From an uncultured Nocardioides sp. (GTDB lineage Bacteria > Actinomycetota > Actinomycetes > Propionibacteriales > Nocardioidaceae), in the NCBI GenBank assembly GCA_902805885.1, contig CADCUM010000064.1:28597-92596 (forward strand): a stretch of 64,000 nt of DNA. The letters run 5' to 3'. Of this stretch, positions 1 to 8,788 are shown one piece after another (the stretch's first letter is position 1; every line of letters starts with the position of its first letter). Under the pieces are notes generated by a model. It searched no databases and was not told where the DNA came from. It saw only the letters and a program-made list of their open reading frames with translations. The translations under genes were made by a program, and so were the position numbers.

Positions 1-1
1 G

Positions 2-355
2 ACCGGGGTCGTGGCGGCGCTCCAGGCCCGGCACCCCCCGGCGGGGGTCGTGCTCCGGTCGCCGTTCACCTCACTGGCCGACGTGGGTGCCCACCACTAC
101 CCCTGGCTCCCCGTGCGGGCCCTGCTCCGGGACCGCTTCGCCGTCGAGGAGCACCTCGTCGCCACGGACGTCCCGGTGACGGTCGTCCACGGCGACCGCG
201 ACTCGGTCGTGCCCACGGCGCTGAGCGCGCGCGTCGCCGACCGGGCGCCGTCGCTGGTCGAGCGCGTCGTGCTGGAGGCCGACCACAACGACCCGGTGAT
301 GTTCGGGCCGGAGGTGGCCGACGCCGTGGCGAGGCTGGCCCAGGACGTGGGCTGA
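2..355 (+). CDS. alpha/beta hydrolase, C-terminal part (cut by window edge)
   Basis: The reading frame is open from the first bases and ends at TGA 353-355, so only the last 117 residues are present and the true start lies upstream. The segment VVHGDRDSVVP carries the strand and Asp typical of the acid member of a Ser-Asp-His triad, and EADHNDP near the end carries the His. The nucleophile serine would be before the window. It resembles the serine aminopeptidase / BAAT-like branch of alpha/beta hydrolases; the substrate cannot be told. The next gene on the same strand starts about 50 bp on. Confidence 0.75.
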   Translation, partial: TGVVAALQARHPPAGVVLRSPFTSLADVGAHHYPWLPVRALLRDRFAVEEHLVATDVPVTVVHGDRDSVVPTALSARVADRAPSLVERVVLEADHNDPVMFGPEVADAVARLAQDVG

Positions 356-406
356 AGTCCCCGCGCTGGCGTGCCCCGCACTCCGCAGGACGCGGTACCG
401 TCGAGC

Positions 407-589
407 ATGGCCTCCTCAGCGCTCGTCCGTCCCCGCAGCGGCAAGATGATCGCCGGCGTGTGCGCCGGCCTGGCGAGCCGGTTCGGGCTGTCGAAGGGCA
501 TGGTGCGTCTGCTCTTCGTGGTCTTCGGTCTCGTCGGCGCCGGCGAGATCGCCTACATCGTGCTCTGGATCCTGATGCCCAAGGAGTGA
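407..589 (+). CDS. PspC-domain small membrane protein
   Basis: This 60-residue protein is essentially one PspC domain. A short basic N-terminus (VRPRSGKMIAGVCAGLA) is followed by a hydrophobic helix (LLFVVFGLVGAGEIAYIVLWILMP), as in stress-related PspC proteins at the inner face of the membrane. An in-frame GTG lies at 371, but the ATG at 407 starts exactly at the domain and is preceded by TACCGT 5 nt upstream, compatible with a leaderless or short-leader transcript. No partner PspA gene is visible in the window, so its role is inferred only from the domain. Confidence 0.85.
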   Translation: MASSALVRPRSGKMIAGVCAGLASRFGLSKGMVRLLFVVFGLVGAGEIAYIVLWILMPKE

Positions 590-601
590 GCGCCGAGGGA
601 G

Positions 602-1264
602 TCACCCGGCAGCAGGCGCGAGCCTGCGGGCCAGCGGGTCGCGCGTCGCCAAGCCGAGGACGCCCAGCCCGACCAGGCCCAGGGCCGCCCACCGGATGAG
701 GCTGGCCTCCCACGGAGGGCCCCAGGTCTGCGCCTGTATCAGGACGTACGTCTGCGGCACCACGTTGGTCAGCAGCGCCAGGGCCAGCAGTCCGACCACG
801 GCGAGGTGCGACGGTCGGTGGATGTCGCGCCAGGCGCGGAGGCCGGCGCCCACCGCCAGCCCGAGCGCCGCGAGTGCGAGCGCCTCGACAGCCAGGGGCA
901 GGACGGGGGTGGCGGGCACGACGACCTGCACGGCCGCGCTGCAGGCGGCCCAGGCGACGACCACGACGCTGCCGGCAGCGAGGAACCGCGCACCCGTACG
1001 GGCCGGCCGGGGGTACGGCGACGCCGCGGTCACCTCGCCGGCTGGATCGTCGACGGCAGCGACCCAGGCGCAGGCGAGGATCAGCCCGACGCCACGCACC
1101 AGCCTGAGGGCGTGGAAGTCCGCCTCGATGAGGACCAGGGTGACGCCCGTGAGCAGCAGCGCCCCGGCGACGGGGACGAGCAGCTCCGGCCGCCGTACCA
1201 GCCACCACGAGACGGGGAGCAAGGTACGGAGCGGGCCCGCCCCGGTCCCCACCGCGGACCTCAC
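602..1264 (-). CDS. multi-pass membrane protein, probable ABC-exporter subunit
   Basis: The 220-residue product starts at a GTG overlapping the stop of the preceding gene (GTGA at 1261-1264). It contains about six hydrophobic segments, including LVPVAGALLLTGVTLVLIEA and LPLAVEALALAALGLAVGAG, with short basic loops. It has no enzyme motif. Its position as the last gene of a sigma factor / anti-sigma / ABC ATPase / membrane protein operon, with 4-bp overlaps throughout, suggests it is the second membrane subunit of an ABC-2-like transporter. Substrate unknown. Confidence 0.75.
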   Translation of the reverse strand: MRSAVGTGAGPLRTLLPVSWWLVRRPELLVPVAGALLLTGVTLVLIEADFHALRLVRGVGLILACAWVAAVDDPAGEVTAASPYPRPARTGARFLAAGSVVVVAWAACSAAVQVVVPATPVLPLAVEALALAALGLAVGAGLRAWRDIHRPSHLAVVGLLALALLTNVVPQTYVLIQAQTWGPPWEASLIRWAALGLVGLGVLGLATRDPLARRLAPAAG

Positions 1265-2114
1265 AGCGGACCTCCGGGCATCTGCAGGTAGCCGGCGGCC
1301 AGCGCCGCCGCGAAGCAGGTCAGGCCGAGGACGACGACCGGCCCACGGCGGGCGGCCACCCGCACCCAGGCGGCGGCGAACGCCAGCGCGCTGAGGGCGA
1401 CCAGGTAGGCGACGTGCAGCGGCGGCGACCCGGCGTACACCCCTGCCCAGTCGCCGGCGGACATGCCCCAGCGCGTCCAGGTGAAGGCGGGACCGAGCAC
1501 CCGCAGGTCGTCCTGGTTGTCCACCCAGACGTTGGCGACCACGATCGCGACCACGCCCACCACGGCGGTGACGCGCGCTCGCGACCAGACCCCCAGCATC
1601 AGTCCGTAGAGGACGGCGCCCGAGAGGGTCACGGGCGCGGCGAGGACGTGCCACAGCCCGGGGATCCCGTCGGGGGCGCTCGTGTACTGGTCCGTCGCCA
1701 GGAAGGCGGTGCGGACCGCGGTGGAGATGCCCAGGCCCAGCAGCGCCGGCGCCAGCGAGGCGAGCGCGATCGCCTTGACCCGCTCCTCCTGCCGGGCGGG
1801 GACGGGCGCGAGCATCTCCTCGGCACCGGCGCGGTGGTCGCGCGTGGCCACGAGGTAGCCGACCAGGATCAGCAGCACGCCGGGGTAGAACGTCAGGATC
1901 AGGGTGGTGGTCTCGAACGCTGCGCGCGGCCCGTCGTCGCCGAAGAGCGTGACGGTCGTGCCGACGAGGTTGATCGCCAGTCCGACCAGGGTGAGCGGGT
2001 GCAGCAGCAGACGGCGCGCCTCCTGCCGCGCCAGGGTCGGCACGACGGACCGGACGGGCGCCGCCGCCACGAGGCGGGGGCGAGCCGGCGATCCGGCGGG
2101 GAGTGCGGCGGCGC

Positions 2115-2118
<4 letters not shown>
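1261..2118 (-). CDS. ABC-2-like transporter permease
   Basis: A 285-residue polytopic protein with a short Ala/Pro-rich cytoplasmic start, then repeated hydrophobic helices (LTLVGLAINLVGTTVTLFG, LILTFYPGVLLILVGYLVA, LAPALLGLGISTAVRTAFLA and others). The early segment TLARQEARRLLLHPLTLVG is an amphipathic elbow of the kind that begins ABC-2 permeases. The start ATG overlaps the stop of the ATPase gene (ATGA at 2115-2118), arguing for translational coupling and a shared complex. The transported substrate is not evident; the paired sigma/anti-sigma genes hint at a stress- or envelope-responsive exporter. Confidence 0.8.
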
Positions 2119-2977
<859 letters not shown>

Positions 2978-2981
<4 letters not shown>

Positions 2982-3808
2982 GCGGTTCTCCTGATGACGT
3001 CGGCGATGTCACGCCGTTGGACGAGGAGCACCGCCGCGGCCGCGGCCAGGGCGACGGTGCAGCCCAGCACCACCGGTGTGGTGGTGACGAGCAGGGGGTC
3101 GTGTCGGGGAGCGAGCGCTCGCAGCGAGACCGCCAGCCAGGCCACCGTGAGGGCGGCGGCCGCCTGGTGCGGGGCGATCCAGGTGCTGACCGCGACGGTG
3201 CCGACGGTCAGCGCGAGGCCCGGGAGCAGCCAGGCGAGCGCCAGGTGGGCCGGGCCGGGCAGCAGCAGCCCCGCGACCGCGGCGGGCACGAGGGTGGTGG
3301 CGACGACGAACGCCGTACGCAGCGCCAGCAGCCGCACCGCGGAGTACGGCGTCGCCGCGACGATCTCGTGGGCGGGATCGGCCGCCGGTCCGTAGGCGGC
3401 TGCCACACCGAGGGCCGGGAGCACGGGAGCGAGGGCCAGGAAGACGGCCACGCCGTTGTCCGCGACGTACGCGGCGAGCAGCGAGAGCGCCAGGACGACG
3501 CTCATGCCCGTCACCCACGCGCCGCGCAGTGACGGGGTGGCGGCGACGAGACGGGCCGTCGCGTCGCTCATCCCGATGCTGCCGAGGAGGCGCTCGAGCA
3601 GCGTCGGTCGCGGTGCCTCGACCTCCTCCAGGACCTCGGCCCACACCAGGTCGAGGCGGGGGGTGTCGACGTGGGGTGCGAGCAGCGACCGGCAGGGAAC
3701 GCAGGCGACCAGGTGCTGCTCGACGGAGGCGGCGAGCACCGGGCCGACCGTGCCGACGGCGTAGCGACCCGCCAGCTCGCCGTCGAGGTGCCACGGGGTG
3801 GTGGTCAT
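2978..3808 (-). CDS. zinc-finger anti-sigma-like protein fused to a polytopic membrane domain
   Basis: 276 residues. The N-terminus carries a putative zf-HC2/ZAS motif (EQHLVACVPCRSLL, H-x3-C-x2-C, about residues 30-43), typical of anti-sigma factors that bind ECF sigma factors. The rest contains about six hydrophobic helices, e.g. WVTGMSVVLALSLLAAYVA and LALAPVLPALGVAAAYG, instead of the usual single helix. The ATG overlaps the sigma-factor stop (ATGA, 3805-3808). The likely role is to hold the adjacent sigma factor at the membrane and, given the operon, to sense something linked to the ABC transporter. The membrane region itself could alternatively be a transporter subunit. Confidence 0.8.
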
Positions 3809-4335
3809 GCCAGCTCCTTCCGCAGGGCGCGCCGCGCGCGCATCATCCGGGTCTTGACTGTCCCGGCAGGGACTCCGAGCAACCGTGCCGCCTCGCGCGT
3901 GGTGAGACCGTCGAGGACGGTCGCCTGGACCACTGCGCGGAGCTCGGGGCTGAGGCGGCCCAGCGCGCCGGCCAGGTCGCCGTGCTCGACGCCGAGAAGC
4001 ACCCGGTCCTCGGCGGACTCGAGGGTTCCGAAGGTCTCGACGTCCTCGAGCGGGCGGGACGAGGGGGGCTGGCGCCGGAACGCGTCCACGAGTCGGCGTA
4101 CGGCGATGCCCCACAGCCAGGCACCTGCATCGCCCGTGCCCTCGTAGCGTCCCGCGCCCTTCCAGACCGCGACGAAGGTGTCCTGGAGGACCTCGTCGAC
4201 GACGCTCGGGTCCGCACACCGCCGGCTCAGCCGGATGCTGAGCCAGGCGGCGTGGCGGCGGTAGAGCTCCTCGAGGGCCGCCGTGGAACCGGAGGCGACG
4301 GCGGAGAGCAGGTCGGCGTCGGAGGGCTGGTCCAT
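3805..4335 (-). CDS. ECF-family RNA polymerase sigma factor
   Basis: 176 residues from the chosen ATG at 4335, which follows GGAGGAGG at good spacing. An in-frame ATG at 4386 overlaps the stop of the SodC-like gene (TGATG) and would add 17 charged residues. Region 2 is visible (LYRRHAAWLSIRLSRR, then VDEVLQDTFVAVWKG and AWLWGIAVRRLVDAFR). Region 4 is the C-terminal HTH (LDGLTTREAARLLGVPAGTVKTRMMRARRAL). It directs RNA polymerase to a regulon that probably includes its own operon. The next gene encodes the presumed anti-sigma factor. Confidence 0.92.
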   Translation of the reverse strand: MDQPSDADLLSAVASGSTAALEELYRRHAAWLSIRLSRRCADPSVVDEVLQDTFVAVWKGAGRYEGTGDAGAWLWGIAVRRLVDAFRRQPPSSRPLEDVETFGTLESAEDRVLLGVEHGDLAGALGRLSPELRAVVQATVLDGLTTREAARLLGVPAGTVKTRMMRARRALRKELA

Positions 4336-4385
4336 GTGCCGGTCCTCCTCCCGCACCTCGTCCCGGTCACGCACGGCGAGCACCA

Positions 4386-4946
4386 TCAGAAGTCGACGGT
4401 GAGGCAGGCGAGCCGGGCGCCGGCAGTGCCCGCGGGTCCGTCAGGTCCGGTGTGGGTGTGCTCTGCGTGAAGCATGACCGAACCGGCGGCCCGATCGGGA
4501 GAGAACTGCCACGGCACCTTGGTCTGGGCGACCGCGTTGCCTTCCTCGTCCGTGGTGACGTCGAGCCAGATCTCGTTGGTCGGGTTGGCGTAGGCGGGGT
4601 CGGTGGCCGAGGAGCCCTGGGGGAACGGGACGTGCTGGAAGTGGCCTCCGGCCGCCATCGGGTTGGTGGCGTGGCACGCGAAGCTGTGGGCGTGCGCGCC
4701 GTACTCGTGGTTCGGCAGCAGGCCGCGGACGTGGAGCGTGACGATGGTGTCGCCGGCGGCGTTGTAGACGGCCTGCACGCGGGCGGTGGCGCCGGCGGGG
4801 ACGTGGTGCCCGGTGCCGTAGCGGACGAGCTCGCCCTCGCTGCGGACGCGGTCTGCGCCCGCGATCGACGGCGACGCCGCGAAGAGGACGAGGCCGGTCG
4901 CGATCGCGGCGACCGAGAGGTGACGAGTGGTGTGGGGCTTGCGCAT
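4386..4946 (-). CDS. secreted Cu/Zn superoxide dismutase-like protein
   Basis: 186 residues with a Sec signal (VAAIATGLVLFAASPSIAGA, cleavage near residue 30). The SodC fold signatures are present: GAHAHSFAC (His-x-His), GGHFQHVPF, VMLHAEH, and the terminal GTAGARLACL resembling the G-x-AG-x-R-x-AC motif around a disulfide Cys. The family converts superoxide to peroxide and oxygen outside the membrane. The metal-site spacing is not fully standard, so activity is inferred. Its stop lies against the start region of the ECF sigma factor, suggesting co-expression with an envelope-stress circuit. Confidence 0.75.
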   Translation of the reverse strand: MRKPHTTRHLSVAAIATGLVLFAASPSIAGADRVRSEGELVRYGTGHHVPAGATARVQAVYNAAGDTIVTLHVRGLLPNHEYGAHAHSFACHATNPMAAGGHFQHVPFPQGSSATDPAYANPTNEIWLDVTTDEEGNAVAQTKVPWQFSPDRAAGSVMLHAEHTHTGPDGPAGTAGARLACLTVDF

Positions 4947-5321
4947 CGTGCTGCTCCAGTTCGGATGACGTGTGGACGTGGTGTCACCTCCCTTGTCGTC
5001 GCCCGGCGCCTCGGCGGTTCACACCACGGACGGAATCCCCGACAGGTCTAGACCTGCATGGGCTCGGCACGATCCCGTGTGACCGCCGGGCACGGCACAG
5101 CCCCGGGTCGGGGCGTCGTACGGCGCGCTCCACAGGCACGTCCCGACGTCTGCGGCACTACGAGGAGGCCGCCTGGACGGCTAGCGACCGCGGGCCGGGG
5201 GTGGCTGGAGCGGCTCGTCGCGCGATGGAGGCGGTCGAGGCCCTTGAGCAGCAGCGCACTGACGACGCGAAGGTCGTCGTCACCCTGGACGACGGACGAC
5301 AGGCTCCGACGCCGTCGCAGC
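4947..5321. other. intergenic stretch without a supported gene
   Basis: 375 bp between the starts of the SodC-like gene (minus) and the end of the next minus-strand gene. It contains a perfect 14-bp palindrome listed separately. A plus-strand reading frame through here (4970-5362) shows no recognisable domain or ribosome site and runs into the 3' end of the real gene on the other strand, so I do not call it. Confidence 0.5.
5043..5056. promoter_or_regulatory. 14-bp perfect palindrome, candidate operator
   Basis: CAGGTCTAGACCTG is its own reverse complement. It sits about 97 bp upstream of the SodC-like start in otherwise non-coding DNA, a plausible place for a dimeric regulator. No regulator is assigned. 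Confidence 0.35.
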
Positions 5322-5834
5322 TCAGCCGTTGCCTGAGAACTCCGCCGCGGCCAGCCCGCTGAGGTCCCTGAGGCCGGCCGTGAGCAGCTCGGCGACCGTC
5401 ATCGGCGGCACGTCCACCAGCTCGGCGGCCTCCTGGTGGGTGAGCCCGCCGAAGACGCAGAGAGCCAGGCAGGCGCGCTGCAGCGGTGCGAGCTTGCCGA
5501 GCCACACCATCGCGGGCGGGAGGTCGAGGGTGCGGAACGTCTGGTCGACCAGCTCCTGGCTGCGCGCGTAGACGTGTCGGGAGAGGGTGCGGTGCGCGGT
5601 CTCGGCCGGCACGGTGTCCTCGGAGCGGGCGAGGTCGGTCATCGCGAGCGTGACGGCCTGGGTGGCCGCCGCCTCGTCGCCGAGCAGCGCGCTCGCGAGG
5701 GCGTACGCCGCCGGGCCGTGCCGGTCCCACACCTCGGCGGGCCTCAGTCCGGCGCCCTCTGCACGCACGGAGCGCAGGGTGGCCCAACGGCGCGACGTGC
5801 CTGCCGACCTGGTGTCCTGACGTACTGATCTCAT
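5322..5834 (-). CDS. sigma factor-like helix-turn-helix protein
   Basis: 170 residues. The ATG at 5834 follows GGGAGGA at 6-nt spacing. The layout mimics an ECF sigma factor: an alpha-helical segment (WDRHGPAAYALASALLGDEAAATQAVTLAMTD shortened region-2-like), a linker, then a region-4-like HTH (QRACLALCVFGGLTHQEAA and VPPMTVAELLTAGLRDL). The region-2 DNA-melting and RNA-polymerase-contact residues are weak, so it may act as an atypical sigma or a simple DNA-binding regulator. It stands alone behind its own strong-looking promoter. No anti-sigma neighbour is seen. Confidence 0.7.
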   Translation of the reverse strand: MRSVRQDTRSAGTSRRWATLRSVRAEGAGLRPAEVWDRHGPAAYALASALLGDEAAATQAVTLAMTDLARSEDTVPAETAHRTLSRHVYARSQELVDQTFRTLDLPPAMVWLGKLAPLQRACLALCVFGGLTHQEAAELVDVPPMTVAELLTAGLRDLSGLAAAEFSGNG

Positions 5835-5890
5835 CCGGCGTCCTCCCTGCCCTCACGCGATCGGTCGAGCCGTCGCGTCCTCCGGGACTC

Positions 5891-5932
5891 AACCTAAGCG
5901 CCTCCACAACCTTTGTCCAGGGTTTGTACAAA
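5891..5932 (-). promoter_or_regulatory. sigma-70-type promoter with adjacent palindrome
   Basis: On the minus strand TGGACA (5919-5914) and TAGGTT (5896-5891) are separated by exactly 17 bp, close to TTGACA/TATAAT. The predicted start is about 50 nt before the ATG at 5834. Directly upstream of the -35 lies the perfect palindrome TTTGTACAAA (5923-5932), and ACAAA recurs within the -35 region. This is a good candidate site for activation or autoregulation. Confidence 0.55.
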
Positions 5933-6006
5933 GTTCCTGCGAACCTTGGACGCTGCCTGGACGACCGACGCTCTCGGCACGGCCACCTCGCTGCCTCCGC
6001 CGGTGG

Positions 6007-6240
6007 TCACCCGCCGTCCGGCGGGGTGAGGTACGTCCAGTGCTCGGCCCCCGTCGCCTCCACGCACCGGGTGACCGCCTCCCGCGCCCGGCTGTCCAGC
6101 AGCTCGGCGTGCTCCGACGTCCCCAGCGGCTCGGCGCCGCCGCCGAACCGGCCGGTCTCGCCGACCGCGGGCTCTCTGCCCGGCCACGACACGACCCGCG
6201 CCTCGGCGTCCCAGGAGAAGTCGGCCGTCCAGGCCGGCAC
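6007..6240 (-). CDS. small hypothetical protein
   Basis: A 77-residue frame starting at GTG 6240. An in-frame stop lies 21 nt upstream, so this is the only start. GGGCAGGG precedes it. The product is acidic and soluble (FSWDAEARVVSWPG, LLDSRAREAVTRCVEATG), with no signal or membrane helix and no domain I recognise. Composition and placement between genes on the same strand favour a real gene, but it could be spurious. Confidence 0.5.
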   Translation of the reverse strand: MPAWTADFSWDAEARVVSWPGREPAVGETGRFGGGAEPLGTSEHAELLDSRAREAVTRCVEATGAEHWTYLTPPDGG

Positions 6241-6277
6241 GCCCTGCCCAGCATCAGGTCAGTCGGGGAGGGGCGCG

Positions 6278-6721
6278 CTACTCCAGCACGGTCACGGCGG
6301 CCGTGCTGCTCGCCCCGACCACAGGGTCCGACGACCAGCCCGGCACGGCCAACGGCAGGTCGAGCGGCGCGCGGAGGCTCACGGTCACGGATCGTCCGGC
6401 GGGGTCGACCACGACGGAGGTCTGGATCCCGGGGTAGCGGCCGGCGGCCCCGGAGTCGCGTAGGTAGTCGTGCACCGCGGCACGCACGGAGTCCGCCTCC
6501 TGGAGGAGCCGGTCCTCGGGCAGGCCCTCGGTGTAGACACCGGCCGAGCCGAGGTCCGCACCGTGCAGAGCCGCGCCGTCGGCCAGGCTGGCGAGTCCCT
6601 GGCGCTGCAGGTAGGCCGCGGACGCGTCGATCACCACGACGACCGCCATCAGCAGGATCATGGCGAACCCGATGATCAGCAGCGTGACCTGCCCGGAGTC
6701 GTCCCGACGGCGCGGGCTCAC
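6278..6721 (-). CDS. TadG-like pilus assembly / pseudopilin protein
   Basis: 147 residues, starting at GTG 6721 that overlaps the previous gene's stop (GTGA). A short basic start with acidic DDSGQ precedes a hydrophobic helix (VTLLIIGFAMILLMAVVVVIDASAAYLQRQGLAS shortened), which is the class of N-terminus seen in TadG/TadE proteins. The following DGAALHGAD motif is typical of the Flp-pilus assembly TadG-like N-terminal region. The C-terminal half is a beta-rich extracytoplasmic portion. It is the last gene of the tad operon and should lie in the membrane facing out. Confidence 0.8.
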   Translation of the reverse strand: MSPRRRDDSGQVTLLIIGFAMILLMAVVVVIDASAAYLQRQGLASLADGAALHGADLGSAGVYTEGLPEDRLLQEADSVRAAVHDYLRDSGAAGRYPGIQTSVVVDPAGRSVTVSLRAPLDLPLAVPGWSSDPVVGASSTAAVTVLE

Positions 6722-7185
6722 GGGCTGTCCTCCTGGTCGGCGACGCTCTCGACGTACTGCCCGATCGGCACCCGGTGGGTCGCGCTCAGGGCGAACGACG
6801 CGGCGTCGCGACCCAGGACCTCGGGCGCCATCGGCAGCCGGACCGAGGACGTGATCTCCACCGTGATGACCGCGGTCCCGACGTGGCAGCTGCCGGGCGC
6901 CGGCGTCTCGCAGCTCACCGACACCGTCGCCTCCTGACCGTCGGACCCCTGGTCGGCCAGCACCTGTCGCGCCGCGGCGTTGGCGCGCTCCAGCCCGGTG
7001 GCGTCGTCGGGGGCGAGGGCGTACGCCCGGCCGGCGGCCCGCGCGGCCGCGCTCGTGGCGAAGGCGCCGCGCTGCACCTCGAACACCGACAGCACGATCC
7101 AGACCAGCGGGACGATCAGGATCACCGCGAGCCAGGTGAACTCGACCAGGGCGCTGCCCCGGTCGTCCCGGCGCCGCCGGCTCAC
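6718..7185 (-). CDS. TadE-like pseudopilin
   Basis: 155 residues. The N-terminus MSRRRRDDRGSALVEF is the conserved TadE pattern, with the Glu of LVEF in the prepilin-like position just inside the helix ALVEFTWLAVILIVPLVWIV. The remainder is extracytoplasmic and has two Cys (SCETPAPGSCH) that may form a disulfide. Such proteins are minor pilins processed for Tad pilus assembly. It overlaps both neighbours by 4 bp. Confidence 0.85.
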   Translation of the reverse strand: MSRRRRDDRGSALVEFTWLAVILIVPLVWIVLSVFEVQRGAFATSAAARAAGRAYALAPDDATGLERANAAARQVLADQGSDGQEATVSVSCETPAPGSCHVGTAVITVEITSSVRLPMAPEVLGRDAASFALSATHRVPIGQYVESVADQEDSP

Positions 7186-7562
7186 GGCTGCACCTCCGCG
7201 ACCGCGTGCCCGGTGACCCGGACCTGCACGGCCGGACCGCCGAGGCCCAGGACGGGGACGTCGGCGACGACCACGGCCTCGTAGCCCGGCGCGCCACCCA
7301 CCTCCGCCGGACGTACGACGACGTCATGGGCGAAGTCGCCGGACACGGCCTCAGCGACCTGCTGGCGGATCTTGGCCTCGCCCTGTTGCGCCGACGACCC
7401 CGCGACAGCGGCATGGCGAGCTCCCTCCGAGGCCGCCGAGGCCAACGTGTTGCGCACGTGGAGGACGAGGGCGAGCTGGAGCACCCCGATCACCAACGGC
7501 AGCAGGAGGAGCAGCACGAGCACGAAGTCGACGACCGCGGCTCCTCGCTCGTCCCGGGTCAC
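7182..7562 (-). CDS. TadE-like pseudopilin
   Basis: 126 residues beginning at GTG 7562 (VTRDERGAAVVDF). The TadE pattern is present with Asp in place of the usual Glu (AVVDF), followed by the helix VLVLLLLLPLVIGVLQLALVL and the typical RNTLASAASEGARHAAVAG segment. The three adjacent pseudopilins share this architecture and overlap each other by 4 bp, so they probably act together as minor components of the Tad pilus. Confidence 0.85.
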   Translation of the reverse strand: MTRDERGAAVVDFVLVLLLLLPLVIGVLQLALVLHVRNTLASAASEGARHAAVAGSSAQQGEAKIRQQVAEAVSGDFAHDVVVRPAEVGGAPGYEAVVVADVPVLGLGGPAVQVRVTGHAVAEVQP

Positions 7563-7579
7563 CGGCTGCCCCGCCCGGG

Positions 7580-7783
7580 TCAGCCCCGCACCGAGCTGAA
7601 CGCCGCCGCGAGCATGGCCTGCAGCTCGTCGCGGACGAACGGCAGCAGCGCTGCGACCACGGCGGCGGTCATCACCGTCACCATGACCCAGCCCGGCACG
7701 TCGCCGCGCTCGTCGCGCGGTCGTTCGGGCAGCGCCAGCTGGCGGAGGATGGTGTGGAGCAGTCCCGAGAGTGGATCGCGCAT
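7580..7783 (-). CDS. Flp-like / Tad-locus small membrane peptide
   Basis: 67 residues between tadC and the tadE genes, where the major pilin is normally encoded. It has an N-terminal amphipathic part, the acidic RPRDERGDVPGW, and one hydrophobic helix (VMVTVMTAAVVAALLPFV). The DERGDVPGWVMV arrangement resembles the actinobacterial Tad-locus peptides that replace classical Flp. Whether it is the main pilin subunit is inferred from position and size only. Confidence 0.7.
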   Translation of the reverse strand: MRDPLSGLLHTILRQLALPERPRDERGDVPGWVMVTVMTAAVVAALLPFVRDELQAMLAAAFSSVRG

Positions 7784-7840
7784 CGTGGTTCCTCATCTGT
7801 TGTCGTGGTCCGGGGATCGTGTGGTCAAGGGAAGTGGGTG

Positions 7841-8788
7841 TCATGGGGTGGCGAGCCGGAGGCCGATGACCCCGGGGAAGAAGGCGAAGAGGATCGTCAC
7901 GGGCAGCACCAGGAACACCACCGGTGCGAGCATCGCGACCTCCTTGCGGGCCGCGGACTCGATGAGCTGCCGCCGCCCCGCCTCGCGCACGTCGGCCGCT
8001 TGCGCGTGCAGGACGTCGGCCAGCGGGGTGCCTCGCTCGATGGCGACGGCGATGCCGGTCGAGAAGCGGGCCACCAGGGGCAGGCCGGTGGTGGCCGCCA
8101 GGCCGTCGAACGCGCGGGCCACGGGCTCCCCCGTGCGGATCCGTGCGAGCACGGCGGCCAGCTCCTCCGACAGCGCCCCGTGGCTGCGCCGTACGACGCG
8201 GTCGAGCGCTGCGACGGGGCTCTCCCCTGCGGCGACGGAGAGCGCGAGGAGCTCGGCGACGGTGGGGAACTCGACGAGGATCGCCTGCTCGCGCTCGCGC
8301 ACCTGGCTGCTGAGCCGGTTGTCACGCAGCAGGACGCCGCAGGCGAAGCCCACGACGCAGAGCAGGAGCGCCGAGACCGGGTCGACCGCACCCGTCAGGG
8401 CCCGGAGCAGCTGGATCGCCGCGACCACGGCGAACCCGGCCACGCCCCACAGCACCTGCTCCACCCGGAAGTCGTGCACGGTCGCGTCGCGCCCTGCTCG
8501 TCGGAGCCTGCGTCGCACCGAGGCGCTGCCACCGAGCACCCGCTCCACCATGTCGGCCGCTGAGCGCAGCAGGGGGCCGAAGATCCCTGCCGCCGCGGTC
8601 GTCGGTGACGACGAGGCGGACCTCAGCGCGGGGACGGCACCCGTGTCCCGCCGCGGCACGTCGCGGAGGTAGGGCAGCACGCGGACGGCGAGCTGGGGAC
8701 GACGCAGGGCCAGGACGCGGAGAACGACGAGGACGAGGCCGCCGCCGGCGGTGCCGCCCAGCACTGCGCCCCACGCAGCTGTGCTCAC
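7841..8788 (-). CDS. tadC: TadC-type pilus platform protein (T2SS F family)
   Basis: 315 residues from GTG 8788, which overlaps the tadB stop (GTGA). The core matches the T2SSF domain: EFPTVAELLALSVAAGESPVAALDRVV, then HGALSEELAAVLARIRTGEP and TGLPLVARFSTGIAVAIERGTPLADVL (shortened), with helices at the start (about residues 5-22), the middle (about 130-165) and the C-terminus (VAMLAPVVFLVLPVTILFAF). TadC pairs with TadB in the inner-membrane platform on which the TadA ATPase acts. Confidence 0.9.
   Translation of the reverse strand: MSTAAWGAVLGGTAGGGLVLVVLRVLALRRPQLAVRVLPYLRDVPRRDTGAVPALRSASSSPTTAAAGIFGPLLRSAADMVERVLGGSASVRRRLRRAGRDATVHDFRVEQVLWGVAGFAVVAAIQLLRALTGAVDPVSALLLCVVGFACGVLLRDNRLSSQVREREQAILVEFPTVAELLALSVAAGESPVAALDRVVRRSHGALSEELAAVLARIRTGEPVARAFDGLAATTGLPLVARFSTGIAVAIERGTPLADVLHAQAADVREAGRRQLIESAARKEVAMLAPVVFLVLPVTILFAFFPGVIGLRLATP

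Noticed and set aside
4970..5362. Plus-strand frame with a plausible helical segment (AMEAVEALEQQRTDD)
   Set aside because: No ribosome site, no family, and it overlaps the end of the sigma-like gene. A decayed gene remnant cannot be excluded.
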